Below, one piece after another: positions 21,835-35,070 of a DNA stretch of 64,000 nt. Both the position numbers and the translations under genes were made by a program. The stretch lies in assembly GCA_002633005.1 (NCBI GenBank), contig NMRA01000002.1, positions 2,452,369 to 2,516,368 of the forward strand. Direction: 5' to 3'. Positions within the stretch are counted from its first letter, which is position 1. Every line of letters starts with the position of its first letter. The notes under the pieces were generated by a model. The model saw only the letters and a program-made list of their open reading frames with translations, ran no database searches and was not told the origin of the DNA. Source of the DNA: Phoronis australis (Eukaryota > Phoronida > Phoronidae).

Positions 21835-23910
21835 GTGGACTGTAAATTGCCGCTCAAGGCTCCACGGGCACAGACTTGAATATGCCTGATGGTCAAAGAG
21901 GATACATCAGTGTACGATTGGTCAAATTAGATCAGTCTCAATTTCCAACGGTCCATGGAATCTGAAAGGAAATGCTTTGAATTAGTACCAAAGGATTCTA
22001 AGCCAACAAACTCTTGCAGGAACAATTTGACAGGCAGTCCGTTGCATTTAGTGCTTGCGCTTTCTTCGAAGGGTGAACGAAACATATTTGCAAAGTAACC
22101 AAATGGTGATCTTGACAACAATGTGAAAGTATACTTCTGCCATTGATCTTCTCCTCAACTTGACCTCACATGCGGGTCAAAACGATATGATAATTTTTTA
22201 GATTAACCTCGATAACAAAGTGCTAGGATTACCATTTAATTGACTGCCTTGAGTTCCCCTTACCTCCCCATTTCTTCTTCACATTTAGACTCCGAGCTGG
22301 CAACGTACTCGAATGAAACATCGTGCAAAATAACGACGGCAGACGAGTACGATAGTAATGACGTAATGTTACGATTGTGTGTCAGATATATGTGTGCATA
22401 TCTATGATCAAGTATGTCACTGCAATCAAAATATAACCTCTAGACCCCACGCACAAGGATGGTGTATAAGAAATAAAATAGGCCTTCTGTTGTACATGTG
22501 CCAATCGTGTATGACACTTTACACACAAGACTTCGCAGGGGTACTAAACCTAACTGGCTGGATTCATTACTTTCCTAGTTAAACGGAACATTTAATTTTC
22601 ATGATTTTTTTAGAAACTTTACGTAATATGATATAACACATTTTGTATTAAAACTTGACATTTAAATGCATGTAGTATATCTGTCTTTATATTTCCAGAC
22701 GTCCGTGAGTGGCCGACAACCAGGGGTCTTCTTCCCAAAGCTACTATCGGCTTTTGTTCTTCGACTTTAGCCAAAAGACAAAAACTGTGCATGATTACGT
22801 ATAGCGAAAAGTTCTTCGCGTTTTTCGAAATGTTTTGTCTTCTGTAGGTTCAAGCAGTCTTTTGACAGCGCCAGTGGTAGAGTGATTTTCTTCGTTCATT
22901 CTTAACTTGAGAGTTTTGCCGAAACGGTAGTATACTTCTCCGCAGACAAACACAAAAAGACTCTTCGAGAAACACTCCCCTTTAACTGACTTGGTGGATT
23001 AACTTCTAAAAGTACCACCTTCAAGGTTGACAATGTTCAAGTTGCCGGTTTTGGAAAACCCTATTTAGCCAGGTAAAACGGTGAGGATATTAGTTGTCTC
23101 GATATACACAATGCTTATTGACATCTTTTGTCCTTTTTCCGTGAAATCCACCCACGCGACTCACCTATCTTGCACAGAGAAAAAAAGAAGCGTCACCTTT
23201 TTGTGTTGCCGTCACGTGACCACACTCTTCCCCCCTCCATTTGTCAGTGACGCTACATAATACTAACTCACTGACTGGTTAATTTTAATCACGTGATCGT
23301 CATCATCTGAGCCCTGTTTGCTCGACACTGGCTACATGTACAATGCATCTTTCCTTGTCGTTTTTAGCTCGATTTCTACGACAAGATTTTCCAGTTACGT
23401 ATTTCTAGAAACACCAGTAGAACATGATCAAAGACAATGCAGTTCTTCATGTTGCCCAATGTCTTGCCTTGGTGTAGTTCAGGTACTGACAGATTGGGTG
23501 AAATTGAAATGCCTCAAACTTCCTTTTACCGTATTGCCGCGCCTTTCAGCCCAGGGCCCATATCCGAATTCAAGCCTTTCCTCGCCGCTTTTTTTACTCA
23601 AGTGGATTACATATTGGCACTTGGGCCTAAGTTTGGCATATAAGCCCAAGTAATGTCCCCTGCATAGGCCCATATCTTTAATTCGCATAGACGCACATCC
23701 TACTACCGTTGTGCCAATACGTTTGCCTTTGTACTGTATATCTTGAGTTCTCGAGATAATTTCATGATATTAAGTAAATAGTTTTGTATTGTAGTTTTTC
23801 GCGCCATTAGACCCACGGGCCTAATCCAAACTAATACCCTTTTCGCACCTTGTTTTAACCCAAGTGATTCACATATTAGTGCATGAGCCTAAATTTCGCA
23901 TATAAGCGTA
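21835..23910. other. Upstream of transporter gene A; promoter not resolved
   Basis: The 5' flank of gene A on the minus strand. No TATA box or clear start site could be called. No conserved exon. Open frames at 23318-23688 overlap on both strands and look like repeat-derived sequence. Confidence 0.45.
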
Positions 23911-23918
23911 GTAATGCA

Positions 23919-24176
23919 TGCGCGCACCCAGCCTAAAACATAGGGGGGCTCGAATTTTTCAGTGTGCGGATCTTTTACTGAAAAAAAGAAAACGAGGACT
24001 ACTAGTAAAAAACGGGATACTGGGTTCAGACCTATGAATTGTGCGATCTTGCCGATTTCCTGTGGACTCTTGTCTCGTTTTTCGGACTTTTTCTTTCTCT
24101 GAGGCGGACCTTTTTTCCCAATTCGCCAAATGCGAGGCTCGTTCGAGCCCCTCGAGCCTCCCCTGGGTGCGCGCAT
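23919..24176 (+). mobile_element. Family 2 MITE, copy 2 (best preserved)
   Basis: Starts TGCGCGCACCCAG and ends CTGGGTGCGCGCAT, perfect inverted ends of about 13 bp. The octamer GTAATGCA lies directly on both sides (23911-23918 and 24177-24184), as expected for an 8-bp target-site duplication of the hAT superfamily. 258 bp, no transposase. Confidence 0.88.
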
Positions 24177-24184
24177 GTAATGCA

Positions 24185-25302
24185 TACTGAGATGCTCATG
24201 GACCTAATGGCGCTGCATTACAGTACATGTAAATGTTCGACATCTTTTTGCGATAAACATATATTTCTCTCAGCTATTGGGTTTTTGGATTTCATGCAAT
24301 CACTGGAGCACCGGCAGCCAAAATGGTTCCCGGTAAGAAAGTCGTCATTTTACCGCTTAAAGGTTCTACCAAATTTAATTGTCTCATGTGATCTTTAGTT
24401 AAGCCTCTGCGAATATAGATGAAACTGTAAGGGTTGTACGTATACAACCAGTGTAAGCTACGGGTTGGGCATGGACTAAGCGGCAGAAGGAATGAGCTCG
24501 CTGGTTCCCTACGTGCTTAACCAGCATGCACTTTGGCTACCGGCCACCTCGCGGCACGCAGGGAAACAGCGAGCAGCCAGGAGGTGGTTCAGTCCTGCGG
24601 TCTGATTGCTCGGGTTTACAGTGGACTACATGTAGTGCTCTATGTAATTCTCCGCGAAGCTCTCGCACGTCAGTTAAGAGCAATCAACGACGCTGCGGTA
24701 TTGTGAGGACTCTCTAGACTCTCTCCCGCCAGCTCTATAAGTACAACGAAGCAATGGTTTATTCAGGGCTGTGCAAAATGGACTCCTACTGAAGTTCTCA
24801 CTCACCAGCTTAATTGTATCGTTTTTGTTGTTCAGTTGAAATCATACTTTGATACTTGCTTCAAAACTCTTATTTTGTTTCTACTGCAACATGGCACTGT
24901 AACAAAGTGTGGGATGTATCGTGCATTTGTGAGGCTCATGCTCATACAGCGCGTGATGGTTAACAATCACTGGCTACAACGCCTAGCAGGCAGATTGTGT
25001 GTCAACGCACCCTGCCCCAGTAGGCGATTTCCTTCTCCCCGGAAGCCTCCAGTTCGTCAACGAGATAGCATAAACAGACTTCGCCGGGTCGGCGTCGTTT
25101 ACAACGGAATAACAGAAAAGTTAAACATGTTTGTCCCATTATGTGCCAATCTGTATTTTATGACCATTAACAATGATTGCATCTTGTTTTTTTTTAAATA
25201 CGCAATCACTATACTCTCTAACCCTTGTGTAGGGCCCTGCACATCGCGCTCTTTGGCAGTGCATTTCAAAGCAACATTCGCACACCTCCATTGTGACAGT
25301 AC
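24185..25302. other. Intergenic, no gene recognised
   Basis: A 237-codon open frame begins at 24836 but runs into the nested MITEs after 25300 and has no family resemblance. Confidence 0.5.
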
Positions 25303-25552
25303 CAGTGGCGGATTTAGGGGGGCCAGGGGGACCATGGCCACCCTAAAATTGCTGACTAGCATATGCGCGCACGCAGGGGGGGGGGGGTCGGGGGTCGAAT
25401 GCACAATGCATAGGCCTTCAACAAACCCCGTCTTTTCTTTTAGTAATAAGGCCCACAAACCCAAAAATTCGAGACCCGCTACATCCCTACATTTTAGGCT
25501 GGGCACGCGCATGAGGCGAAATTCTGGTTGTTCCTGTGCCCGCCCCTAAGCA
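25303..25552 (+). mobile_element. Family 1 MITE, copy 5, interrupted by a family 2 element
   Basis: The left part, CAGTGGCGGATTTAGGGGGG through CCTAAAATTG (25303-25352), is family 1. After the family 2 insert, GGCGAAATTCTGGTTG..CCCGCCCCTAAG resembles the family 1 right part. This indicates that the family 2 element inserted into an older family 1 copy. Confidence 0.6.
25364..25511 (+). mobile_element. Family 2 MITE, copy 3 (nested, shortened)
   Basis: Starts TGCGCGCACGCAGG, then a G-run, and ends GGGCACGCGCA. It is about 148 bp, against about 255 bp for other copies, so it is internally deleted. No target-site duplication is clear. Confidence 0.6.
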
Positions 25553-28283
25553 CGGCATGTTTATCACTGACTCGCGCAGCAGCGTAGATACGGCTCAGTG
25601 TAATCAGCTTACGCGAACACATTAACTGGTCTCTACTAAAATAACTGCATCAGGGATCAGAAAAGCTTAAGTTTTCCTGATTACATGCATACTTCTTGTA
25701 AAAAGTTCAAATCAAAACAGTCATAAATGTGAGGTATGCTTTTGCATTAATTTTCACGACCAATTAAAAATTGTCGAAAATGACCTGTGATTTAATTCAA
25801 AATACAAGGATATCCCGTTTCAATTAAAACAGCTAGTAGGTTATGACAGTATTTTTGAACAGATTTGTCAGCATAGGCCACATCAACTCAATTACTTGAA
25901 GCTATAGTTTAAAATTGCACAGTTACGGTCTCTGTGCACCTTCTACTTGTTAATTGTGGGTCTTTTGAGCTTTCGTTGCCAGAAACGCCCCACTCGCAGG
26001 GCACTCAGCTCTGCTGATTCCAACAGGGAAGATCAGTTTTTGAAGTTCATAAATCACCATCATCAAGTCACATTCTTTGAAATTCATAATAACCAACTCC
26101 GATAATATATATCCAGATTTGTGAGTAATTCCGAAAAGTCTCCCGTATTTTTTCTGCCAATAAAAGCCGTCATCTTTGTACAAGTTTGGACAATCACACA
26201 GTTCTGTGTAAATAATGCTTGACAGTTAATTTAACCCCATCAGATAAACACAAGCTGTACGAGGTAATCCAGGCATTGTATTAGATGACTGAACAGGCTT
26301 TAGATCACTGTTTGAGTACATTTGAAGGGAAACCATCTGACTTTTTGTTGTCAAACCGTTGACACTGTCCTCTCTTTTCTTGGTGATGAGTTGCCAAAAC
26401 GTTGCGTCTGTGTGTATTGTGTTCAGTATTAAAATATGAAGTTTTCAGAACTGAGCTGCACTGGTTATGAGATTTTTGGTAACACTTATGCTAAGAAGTT
26501 CTTAAAACTAAGGTAGCCATCAAAAACATGTAAGGATGTGTCCACCAACATCACCATTAATCCAATGAGATGCGTCGAAAATTCGAAGTGCCATGTGTTA
26601 ACAGTACGCGAGTTATTTTCGTTGATCGACAACAGATGGCACACGAAAGCTAAAGGTCACAGACGAGCGGACGTGTTATAGGGTGACAAAGGAATAATTC
26701 AATGGTTCCACTGTATTTAGGTCGTTGCTTAATAAAATAATTGGGCCTCGGAAATCTAAACCATGGGCCAAGAGATTGCAACCGTTTGGAACACGTTAGT
26801 AGAGATTAAAAAAAATGAAAGGCGAATGCTATTTAGGTAAATCACACCATTAAGCTTAAGGAAAACTGATATGAGGTTATAAATATGCCTATGTGTAACA
26901 TGACGTTAGAGGTCCGAGATCATTGGCTGTACCTCCGAATGTTTGATACTAATTGGATAGTACTGAATGAAAATTACTTAGCTAATGGTGGCATTTGACC
27001 TCTTTTGTCTTCAGCTAACCCAAATGGTGAAAATGTACAAAAAGCCTGTTCTAACAATGGTTAGGGTACATGATTTGGAAGACTGGCTCGAAGTGAGAAC
27101 AGATCAGGAAAATGAGCATCTTTGCATCGCCCTCGTATAAATCGCCTTGCATATACATGTAGGTATCCATAGGCGGAGCAGCACTGAAATAAGTGGAGGC
27201 TATAGTCCCCTCCCCCCACCCCCGGCCTATATATATGGTGCGCCGCCCATGGTTTCTGAATGTAATAACCCACAGTTATCGTCACGTACGTTATATAACA
27301 TATATTTATGTAGCGTAGGTGTTGTAACAACTAGGATGGGCATAACTTTTTAATCTTACATGTGAATTGGGGATCATTTTGACGAGCCTTTTTATTATGG
27401 AGAAAATTCATCCAAAGACAAACCTCACACTATTAACGTCTTAAAAGACTTTTTGACATTTAACAGCGCGATCACACAAGTATCGAAAACTTGTGTCGAA
27501 GAGCGTAGTGCCTTACATATGTTCATCTCACCAGAAAGCATTTACCCTGCTCATAATTAGCTGGGCACAGCTTCATCATGACAGCGCCATAAGAGCCAAT
27601 GGGTTTCTGAGGCTGAGCGTGTAGTGTGCCATGGATGCGTATCTTGCTCTGAAAATCAGCATCGTGCGCGGCAACCTGTTGTCTATGACAGGCAAAAAAG
27701 CCTCTTTTCCGCCTCCAGCGTGCAATAGACTTTGTGCACAGTCAAGTTCCTGACTGAGTTAACTTCTTAATTAATTTGAAATGATGTCACTAGAGTTGAC
27801 TGGTCATCAGTGTTGAGCACATGAATAACTCAATCCGAATTAGCACTTGCGCAATGATTTATGAACGTTACCAAGAACTGAATGTGTCATGGATTTAAAA
27901 GTAAATAGCATTATTGTAATGAGAAAACTGATCTGAAATAATTTACAAAACGCCTTACAAGTTGTTGGACCAGGTCAATTGAATGTCAAGCCGTTTCAGT
28001 TACCATGGAAATATACAGCTAGTGGGTATCGCCGCACACCAGTTAATCCAAACACATTATTTTGTAAAATTTTCTATTTCAAAAATGCCCTCGCCTGGAT
28101 ATTTGAATCTGAAAAGAAAATTTTCCGGCTGATGTGATGCTACAGTGCATTTTTTATTTCTCAGCAGATGTTCCAGACGTACATGTTAGGAATAAACATC
28201 CAGGTCATTAACACAATGAGATCGACTAAATGGCCTCGACTGGAATTTGGGGGCACTGCGTAAACAGAACCATGCCTCGTACT
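25553..28283. other. Intergenic, AT-rich; one small element, no gene
   Basis: No conserved exon on either strand. Near 26380-26450, GATGAGTTGCCAAAACGTTG resembles the ends of Penelope-type and similar retroelements. Confidence 0.5.
27165..27255 (+). mobile_element. Family 5 short palindromic element, copy 2
   Basis: Begins ATAGGCGGAGCAGCACTGAA and ends GGTGCGCCGCCCATGG. It shares GCACTGAAATAAGTGG and the GGCTATAG core with copy 1. About 85 bp with inverted ends. Confidence 0.6.
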
Positions 28284-28522
28284 TGCGCACACCCACCCAA
28301 AAAATGGGGAACTCGAATTTTTGAGAATGTGGACCTTCACTAAGATTCATGGGGTACGTTCAGAGCTATGAATTGTGCCTTCGTCGAATTTTGGTAGTTC
28401 CTGCCTTTTCAGTGGACTTTTGTGGTTCTGCCTACTTTTTTGGAGTTTCTGTTTCTCTGAGGCGGACATTTTAGTCCACTTCGCCAACCCCCCACTCCTC
28501 CCCCCCCCGTCCGGTGCGCGTA
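28284..28522 (+). mobile_element. Family 2 MITE, copy 4
   Basis: Ends TGCGCACACCCACCC and GGTGCGCGTA. The interior GGTACGTTCAGAGCTATGAA and TTTCTCTGAGGCGGAC match the other copies. About 239 bp, non-coding. Confidence 0.75.
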
Positions 28523-29716
28523 CTCGTGGTATTGTCAGGAATAAACATCCGGGTGTGACGTCATCAAAACAATGATAGGGCAGCCAAGCGACAAGATGGC
28601 TTTGACTGGAATTAGAGGGCATCATGCATGAATAAGCATGGGTCGTAGTATGTTTGAATACCTGTATAAGAGATGTCTGCTTCTTACGTCGTGAAATTGC
28701 CGCTTGTTGACAGTTGTGCCCTTCGTCAGTCTGTTCTTCAAAAGTTTGGGTTCCTTGAAGACGACGACTCTGCAGGAATTGCTTTAGAATAGCCCGTTAA
28801 TTCCCATGTCATACACGCTAACCAACCACGTTTACAACCCCGGCATCTCACTCTAGTTGATTCCAAGTAAATGTTACCCCAGTGCGCTTCAACACACTTG
28901 CAAACCTAACGACGGCTGAACCAATACTATATTCAAGGTCACTTCACAATGAATTAATAAAGCGTTGTAGGCCGTGCACCGCAGCCCAAGTCTTCGTGGG
29001 CCATTTAAGTGTAACGTGACGCGCTTAATTACGATCGCAAATACGACCGCAAGATTTCGCTAGTGTTTTACGAACATTAATCATTATATTATTCAATGAG
29101 GAATAGCGGAGTTACAACCGAATCGATTTAACGATTGCGCATGCCCGGAAATTATGGTGCGCAAAGGCTATTGGGATTGATTAGGGTATGTGGAATCGTA
29201 TCTACATGTATGGTGGAATGGCCGATTGGTTTGCACGACGTGTGATTTCCGTGCATTAAACTACGCTGCTGTATGTAATTATGTCGCTATTCGCCCTAAT
29301 AAGTGCCCCAACGCCTTTTCAGACTTGCTAAAGTAAGCGCCCAGCCCATGAACTACATGCGAAAAATTCCTTACCCACAGTTCTAACGTCTCCAATTTAT
29401 CAATTGAAAGATCCGACAGTCCTGAATTTGTAGACTACGAGCCTCACCGTGTCCGTATAAGCTTCAAACTTGCACCGCGATTCAAAAAGAACGCAAAAGT
29501 TTTGCTGCTCTTGCAAGGGATGTGCCCCACGTCTACGCGGGTCTGGACTTTGAAAACAGACGCAGCGTACTCAGTTGTCAGCGGGATTGCATTGTTTCTT
29601 TCCGGTACAGATCTTCTCAGTCGATACGATTAATGGATATGCGCCTTAGTTTGGATGTCTTCTCTTGCAGCTTCGAGTGTGGCTACGAAGCCCAGCTCCC
29701 TCCCTCCCTCTCTCCC
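28523..29716. other. Intergenic, no gene recognised
   Basis: An open frame begins at 29522 and runs into the gap. It has no recognised domain. Confidence 0.5.
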
Positions 29717-29784
29717 NNNNNNNNNNNNNNNNNNNNNNNNNNNNNNNNTCCCCCCTCCTTCCCCGCCTCTCTCCCTCCCTTTCT
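29695..29784. repeat. CT-rich simple repeat interrupted by an assembly gap
   Basis: TCCC/CCTT-rich sequence lies on both sides of 32 unresolved bases (29717-29748). The gap is most likely collapsed polypyrimidine repeat, and the open frame reading across it is not trustworthy. Confidence 0.85.
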
Positions 29785-31289
29785 CACAGATGGATTCAAA
29801 GGAGCCGCAAGGCCCATAAAATTTGACACCACTGTAAGCAGCATCGCATTGTTTGAACCAGTGACTGTGTTACTTGCCTGTTGGTTAAATCAAACTTTCT
29901 GGTATCCAACCAATTACCGTTTCTAACTTACTAAGTAATAGCTGGCTTTTGTTTTTTAAATCTGCACCCACTTGATTTTTTACCGTAATAGAATATGTAC
30001 ACATAACGTCACTATATATTTAATCCATTCAACACCGCTTAATTTTTTGTAAACTTGAAGTAATGCCCCGTTTATAATATGAACACTTCCAGAGATGTAA
30101 ATTTAATCCTTTTTGAACATCCACGTCGACCTCTTCAGTGTTCGTAACCTTGCAGGGTTTGGTGAAGTTATTACCATCAAATACAAAATAGGCGAACTTG
30201 TAAAATATTTTCACTAAGTTTGCAAAAAATTATATCAACTTCAATTTTTAGAAAATTGGTATTATTTCTTTTTTACTCAGAAATGTCCGTACCAGTGTTT
30301 CCAGTTTAGTTATTCTCCTCATCCACCGTTACTCCACTGATGATTTCCTGCCTCAAATCACGACAAGTACGTCAGGCTACCGTTATTCTCGTCTTCATTT
30401 TCTCAAGTCCTGTCCCAACGTCATCCCGCCTCAATATTCTTGGGCAATTTATTCCACGCTTCGGGGATAACCGGTTCCGTTGTGAAACGGGTGTCACTCC
30501 AATTTTTTTCAGATGGTCAGAAATTATTTGTTGGCCACCTCTTGAATATTGTAGCAAAACATTTACGTTCGCCAATAATCATGTGACCTGACAATTTTTC
30601 TTCGTGTACTTACATCCGAGTGCTTATACCCCTGATGTATAGCGAACATCCAACAACGGTGCTTATTGGAGATTTAGAAACAAACTTCACGGCTTTTTGA
30701 GTCACCAACCAGTCTCAGACAGATATTTGCAGCATCCCATGAAACAATGTATCCGTAGCACCTTCTAACTCTTCAATGTCGGCAATGTATGTTCGCCACT
30801 GGCTGATGAACAGGTCTGGATAACTCATAACCTTGTTTTCCGCCAACATTGCCACGTGCCATGGGTGTAGCCGGCTCCAGTCGTTTCATCGTGTAACCAA
30901 AATAATTGTCAAAAGCATTCCCACATTTTAAGACGCATACTTTAGTAAAAAACAGACGTCCTGCTCTCCTAATATAAACTTAATTTAGCAAGAGGCGACG
31001 TTGTATGCCGATGCCACCTATTCAGTAAATTACAAGTTCCAGTATTGGGAAAGAGGGCAAGATCATATTATTTCATTGACACAAAAAAATCTACAGTTTT
31101 CCATTTTTCATATTCCAGTCTTTTTCGTATTGATAACGAACAATGCAAGCATTCGGAAGATATTCTCGTAGATTTCCCTCGCTCTCTGCGAGGTGAGCGT
31201 TACATGCGCACCTGACGAACTTAGTCACTCTGCCAATCATTCTCTACTATCAGTTATAGCTGGAAATGCGACCTGCGAGTGATGAGAAT

Positions 31290-31290
31290 A

Positions 31291-31363
<73 letters not shown>
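31290..31363. repeat. (ATG)n trinucleotide microsatellite
   Basis: About 24 uninterrupted ATG/GAT units. Confidence 0.95.
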
Positions 31364-31599
31364 CAAACGACACACTGATTTCTGTGTGTGGGCATTAATG
31401 TGAGTGATGAGAATAATGCTCTTGCTTATGCACGCATGTACATGCCATTATCTTTACTGAGTTGTAAATTAAGTATAGATGTCATACAAAATATTTTCAG
31501 TTGCTTAAGCGGTTATAAACCCGGGTTTCGTACAAAAAAACGAACTTTGATTTATTACCGCTGAAAAAGTGGTCTCAAGTTTTGGTTACCCAGAAGAAA

Positions 31600-31934
31600 A
31601 ATGATTTTCGGGTTTGTAAAGAACCTGACGGTAGGTATTCCTCAAAATGACCTGAAGACCACGGTCGGCGCATAAAATGACAAACACCTTTTCGAGAAAC
31701 ACGGCCCTGAGCGTATTAAGCAATTTGCCAAATATATCATGTCTGATTTTGAACTTAGAAACCATCGCATTTATGGTAGGCATACATCTGAGTTGTGTGG
31801 TTAAAGTGACTAATAAGCCCAACTGGGCTGGGTACTTATCTTTATTACGAATGTTATTCCTATAACTGTTTGAATTAATTGTTCTTGTCACTATAATAAA
31901 CAAATACAATATAATACAATACAATACAATACAA
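31600..31934 (+). mobile_element. 3' end of a non-LTR retrotransposon
   Basis: Ends with a small stem AGCCC-AACT-GGGCT (31816-31829), then AATAAACAAATACAATATAA and about five ATACA units. A short GC stem followed by a simple-repeat tail is typical of the 3' ends of CR1/L2-type LINEs. The left boundary is arbitrary. No reverse transcriptase was found upstream, so this is a 5'-truncated copy. Confidence 0.55.
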
Positions 31935-32619
31935 GGAGTTTCAAAAAGACACCAGTTTTGACAGGGTGTGCCAACCCACCAATCGGGCCACTTTAAGCCG
32001 AGTCAATGCCAAGTGGCACTTCAAACTCTTTTGATTATAGCCTACAATTGCTTTATAACATATCGACGGAAACTTCGAGAGAACTTTGTGCTGAGAATCA
32101 ATGTTGTGATTTGCATTTCAGGTTGTATTTTTAAAAGAAATGCATATTTATCATTCCCAGCTGAAGTCACCTTTCCTGAACAAGGAGTCAATATTTAGAT
32201 CGTTCATTTTTTGACTTTCGTTCCATGACTATTTTTTTAACCTTATCCACTAAGCGTAGGACAGAAATGCTTAGAAAATATGATCAGAAATTTCTTTTTC
32301 TGAGCTCATGCAAGCATGAAATATTTCCATGTCCTCAATTTCTAGAAATTAGTATCGAAAAGTAGATGGTTCACATAGTGTTTCGAGGATTTCACTTTTA
32401 GAGTGCAAAATGAGCTACAACACCTTTTGAGGTGACCGGCTTGGTCCACTCGCTTTTGAGTAGTCTCTCATATCGCAACATTATACATCTACCTGTAGGT
32501 CGGCTTAAGTAGTGTTCAGTTTATAAGGCTTTGAATTTTACAAAGTCTCACTTATCAAGTATTAAAATTGAATGCACGATCATTTTGGACTGTAGCTTAG
32601 TATTCTCCCTTACAACAAA

Positions 32620-32795
32620 TGCGCGCACCCAGGGAGGGGCTCGGGGGGNTTTGGCGAAGTGGGCAAAAAGGTCCGCCTGCGAGAAACAAAATGTCCGAGA
32701 AAATGAGACAAAAGTCCACTAAAAAACGCGCAAGTCACAGTGGTGCTCCCGTTTTTTTTTATTTTTTTTTTTTAGTCCTGTTACCAAAGGTCGAG
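32620..32795 (+). mobile_element. Family 2 MITE, copy 5 (3' truncated)
   Basis: Starts TGCGCGCACCCAGGGAGGGG and continues with the family cassette (AAAAAGGTCCGCC, GACAAAAGTCCAC). The far end is not recognisable. One N at 32649. Confidence 0.65.
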
Positions 32796-34900
32796 GGGCA
32801 CTGGATTACTTTTTGTTCGAGCTGTTGTCGCGAACAATTAAACAGTTAAATTACTATTTGCTGAGAGTCTCTAGTTTACACTTTGCTTGTACAATGTAGT
32901 TGTTCAAACATGATACATGGATTTATGAAGCTTTGAAAAAATGCATATTTTTCTACCTGAAATAGCCATTTTTTGCTACTACACAAGACTTGTCATCTTT
33001 TGTAGCAATGCCACAGCTTAGTGATCATGCTACGTTAAAAATTAACCGAAAGCTACCTTTATGTGAAGTTCGTCAGGAGGCTTAACTTAAATGTTTAATG
33101 GTGCAATTGCTGTCAACTTCAGTGCATAGATTTGCCTTGGACACAGCCCTAGACATACCGTAGCTGTAACTGCTTGCCTAGGACAAGATGAGTGTGTACC
33201 CGAACTATGAACCTGAGTTTTTTAATCAAAATATTTTGCTTGATGATTAGAAAGGCATAAACAGTGCCATCGACTCGACCAGCTTATTTACTCGGGGAAT
33301 CTTACTTTTCATTTGGTGGAATTTAGCTGGCGGCAGAATAAAAATATCGATGAAACTTTACTGTTTTTGTTCAAAATATCATGAAATCTATGATATGGCA
33401 TAGGTAATTACGACTTTCAGGTACATACCCAACTTTAAATGAACAAATCGCATCAGTGGCCTTATCATTTGTCAGGGGAAGGTGAACAGCGTGGGGTTCT
33501 TCGGATTTTGGCTGACTACGAAATACTCTTCCTCGATAACTTGTTTTTTCATCATCGCCTTTAGAAATTCTCAGTCACATAATGAACCCCGGTACAATTC
33601 TCTGCTCAAAAGCAACGGCTGTTGTCCGTCTTCGTCGAAACACTGAGCGATTCCATCAGGAACGTCGGTTAGCGACAGTGTATTTGCCTCCGACATCTTG
33701 TGTATTAGTCGGGTGCCACACGACTTTTTGCACGGTGGCGCAGCTTACGATAGGTCAATTTTACCAGCTAGTCCCAACCTTGGCTACCCCCGGTCGCCCC
33801 CTGAATCACATGGCATTAGTCTTCCATGTCACGCGAATTCTCCAGCACGACCAGTCACCCCGCCCCACTAATTTGTTCACGTTTCTGAAGTAAAATGAGT
33901 GCAAAACTGCAAGGGCTACGTTCAAGGTGAGTGTCCGAAATCGCTTTTGGTAAAGTTATATGACTAAAGGCTTTCACTATACATTCACGAGACCACACGT
34001 ACCACATAGCCGAAGTCAAGCTGGCAATTAGCGCCGCCCTCAGGCAGTTTCACAAGCGGACCACCAATTGAATCTGGGAACTTGACGAAAACCTTCACGG
34101 CCTCAACACACATGCAGTATAAGCTACATATAAAGTTTAGAAGTGGTGGTGCAAAACCTCTGGTTAAAAGGATACTAAACCCTGATTTAATGATTTCAAC
34201 CAATCCTCGTTGTGTCAACTGTTTTAAACGTGCCATTGGCGTCAATCTTGAAAGATAAAAACAGAAATTAACAAAAAATCACACTCCCTGTCATAGACTG
34301 GATATTATGGTTCTTGCTGGGGGGTCTTTCTTCACAGTTGTCGTGTAATCCACTAAAACCGTAGGTCACGCTTGCCCGTTCAGCAGACATCAAGTTTTCA
34401 ACATTTCCTCCAAACTTTTCAGACTTGTAAAGGTTTATTTTGTTTCAGAGAATTGGATGGAAAAGTCGTTTTAAATATCTGTTAATAGGCTGAAAAATGG
34501 TTTGGTATCCTTTTAATACCGGAGTCGCTCCCTCGTTATTCTTAGGCACAACTGCCATTCGCCCCAGGTTTCCTTGTTGCCACACCGAATTTCAGCCCCC
34601 AGGCCAGTCGTGACCCAACCTTTGGTGGCCGTCGCGATAGACCCGTTCTGTTTAGGAAATTGACTGCAGGGCGATTTTCTATCAGAGATTCCAGATTTGT
34701 TTCCACCAAACTTCCGGATGATAAAATAAAAACAAAGATTGGTTTTGATTGAATTAAATCGAGCATTTATTGTCATAATGTAGGCTTACTCACGCTTAAG
34801 TAGGCGTACTCGGTATCGTGTCATTTTTTACGCCTCGGTCATTATCAGATTTGTGGACGCTGAAAAAACAACGTATTGACCTTGCTGAAAGTAATAATTT
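32796..34900. other. Intergenic, possible unrecognised minus-strand exons
   Basis: Minus-strand open frames at 33985-34245 and 34513-34776 have protein-like composition, but no family, splice partner or start could be supported. Otherwise nothing is seen. Confidence 0.4.
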
Positions 34901-34939
34901 TACTGTGGGGTAACTAACTCGACGTCGTCTTATCTTGAG

Positions 34940-35070
34940 GTCACCGAAGGTTATGTAGGACCTTATCGATTTGTCGGTCTATTTACCAGCCAAATGTCTA
35001 TAAATCTGTTGATTTTAACTCGTTAAAAGTACATATTTTCTGAAAGTAGAGAGCCTGAAAGATTTAATTT
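34940..35070 (+). repeat. Family 6 dispersed repeat, copy 2
   Basis: Contains TATGTAGGACCTTATCG, AGCCAAATGTCTATAAATC and GATTTTAACTCGTTAAAAGT. It aligns with the copies at 45.9 and 59.2 kb. Confidence 0.55.

Noticed and set aside
24836-25549. 237-codon open frame on the plus strand
   Set aside because: Its second half runs through two nested MITEs and a G-run; no domain or splice support.
29522-29926. Open frame spanning the assembly gap
   Set aside because: It reads across 32 unresolved bases in a CT-rich simple repeat.
31284-31363. Repeat array that might be CRISPR-like
   Set aside because: Pure ATG trinucleotide repeat with no spacers.
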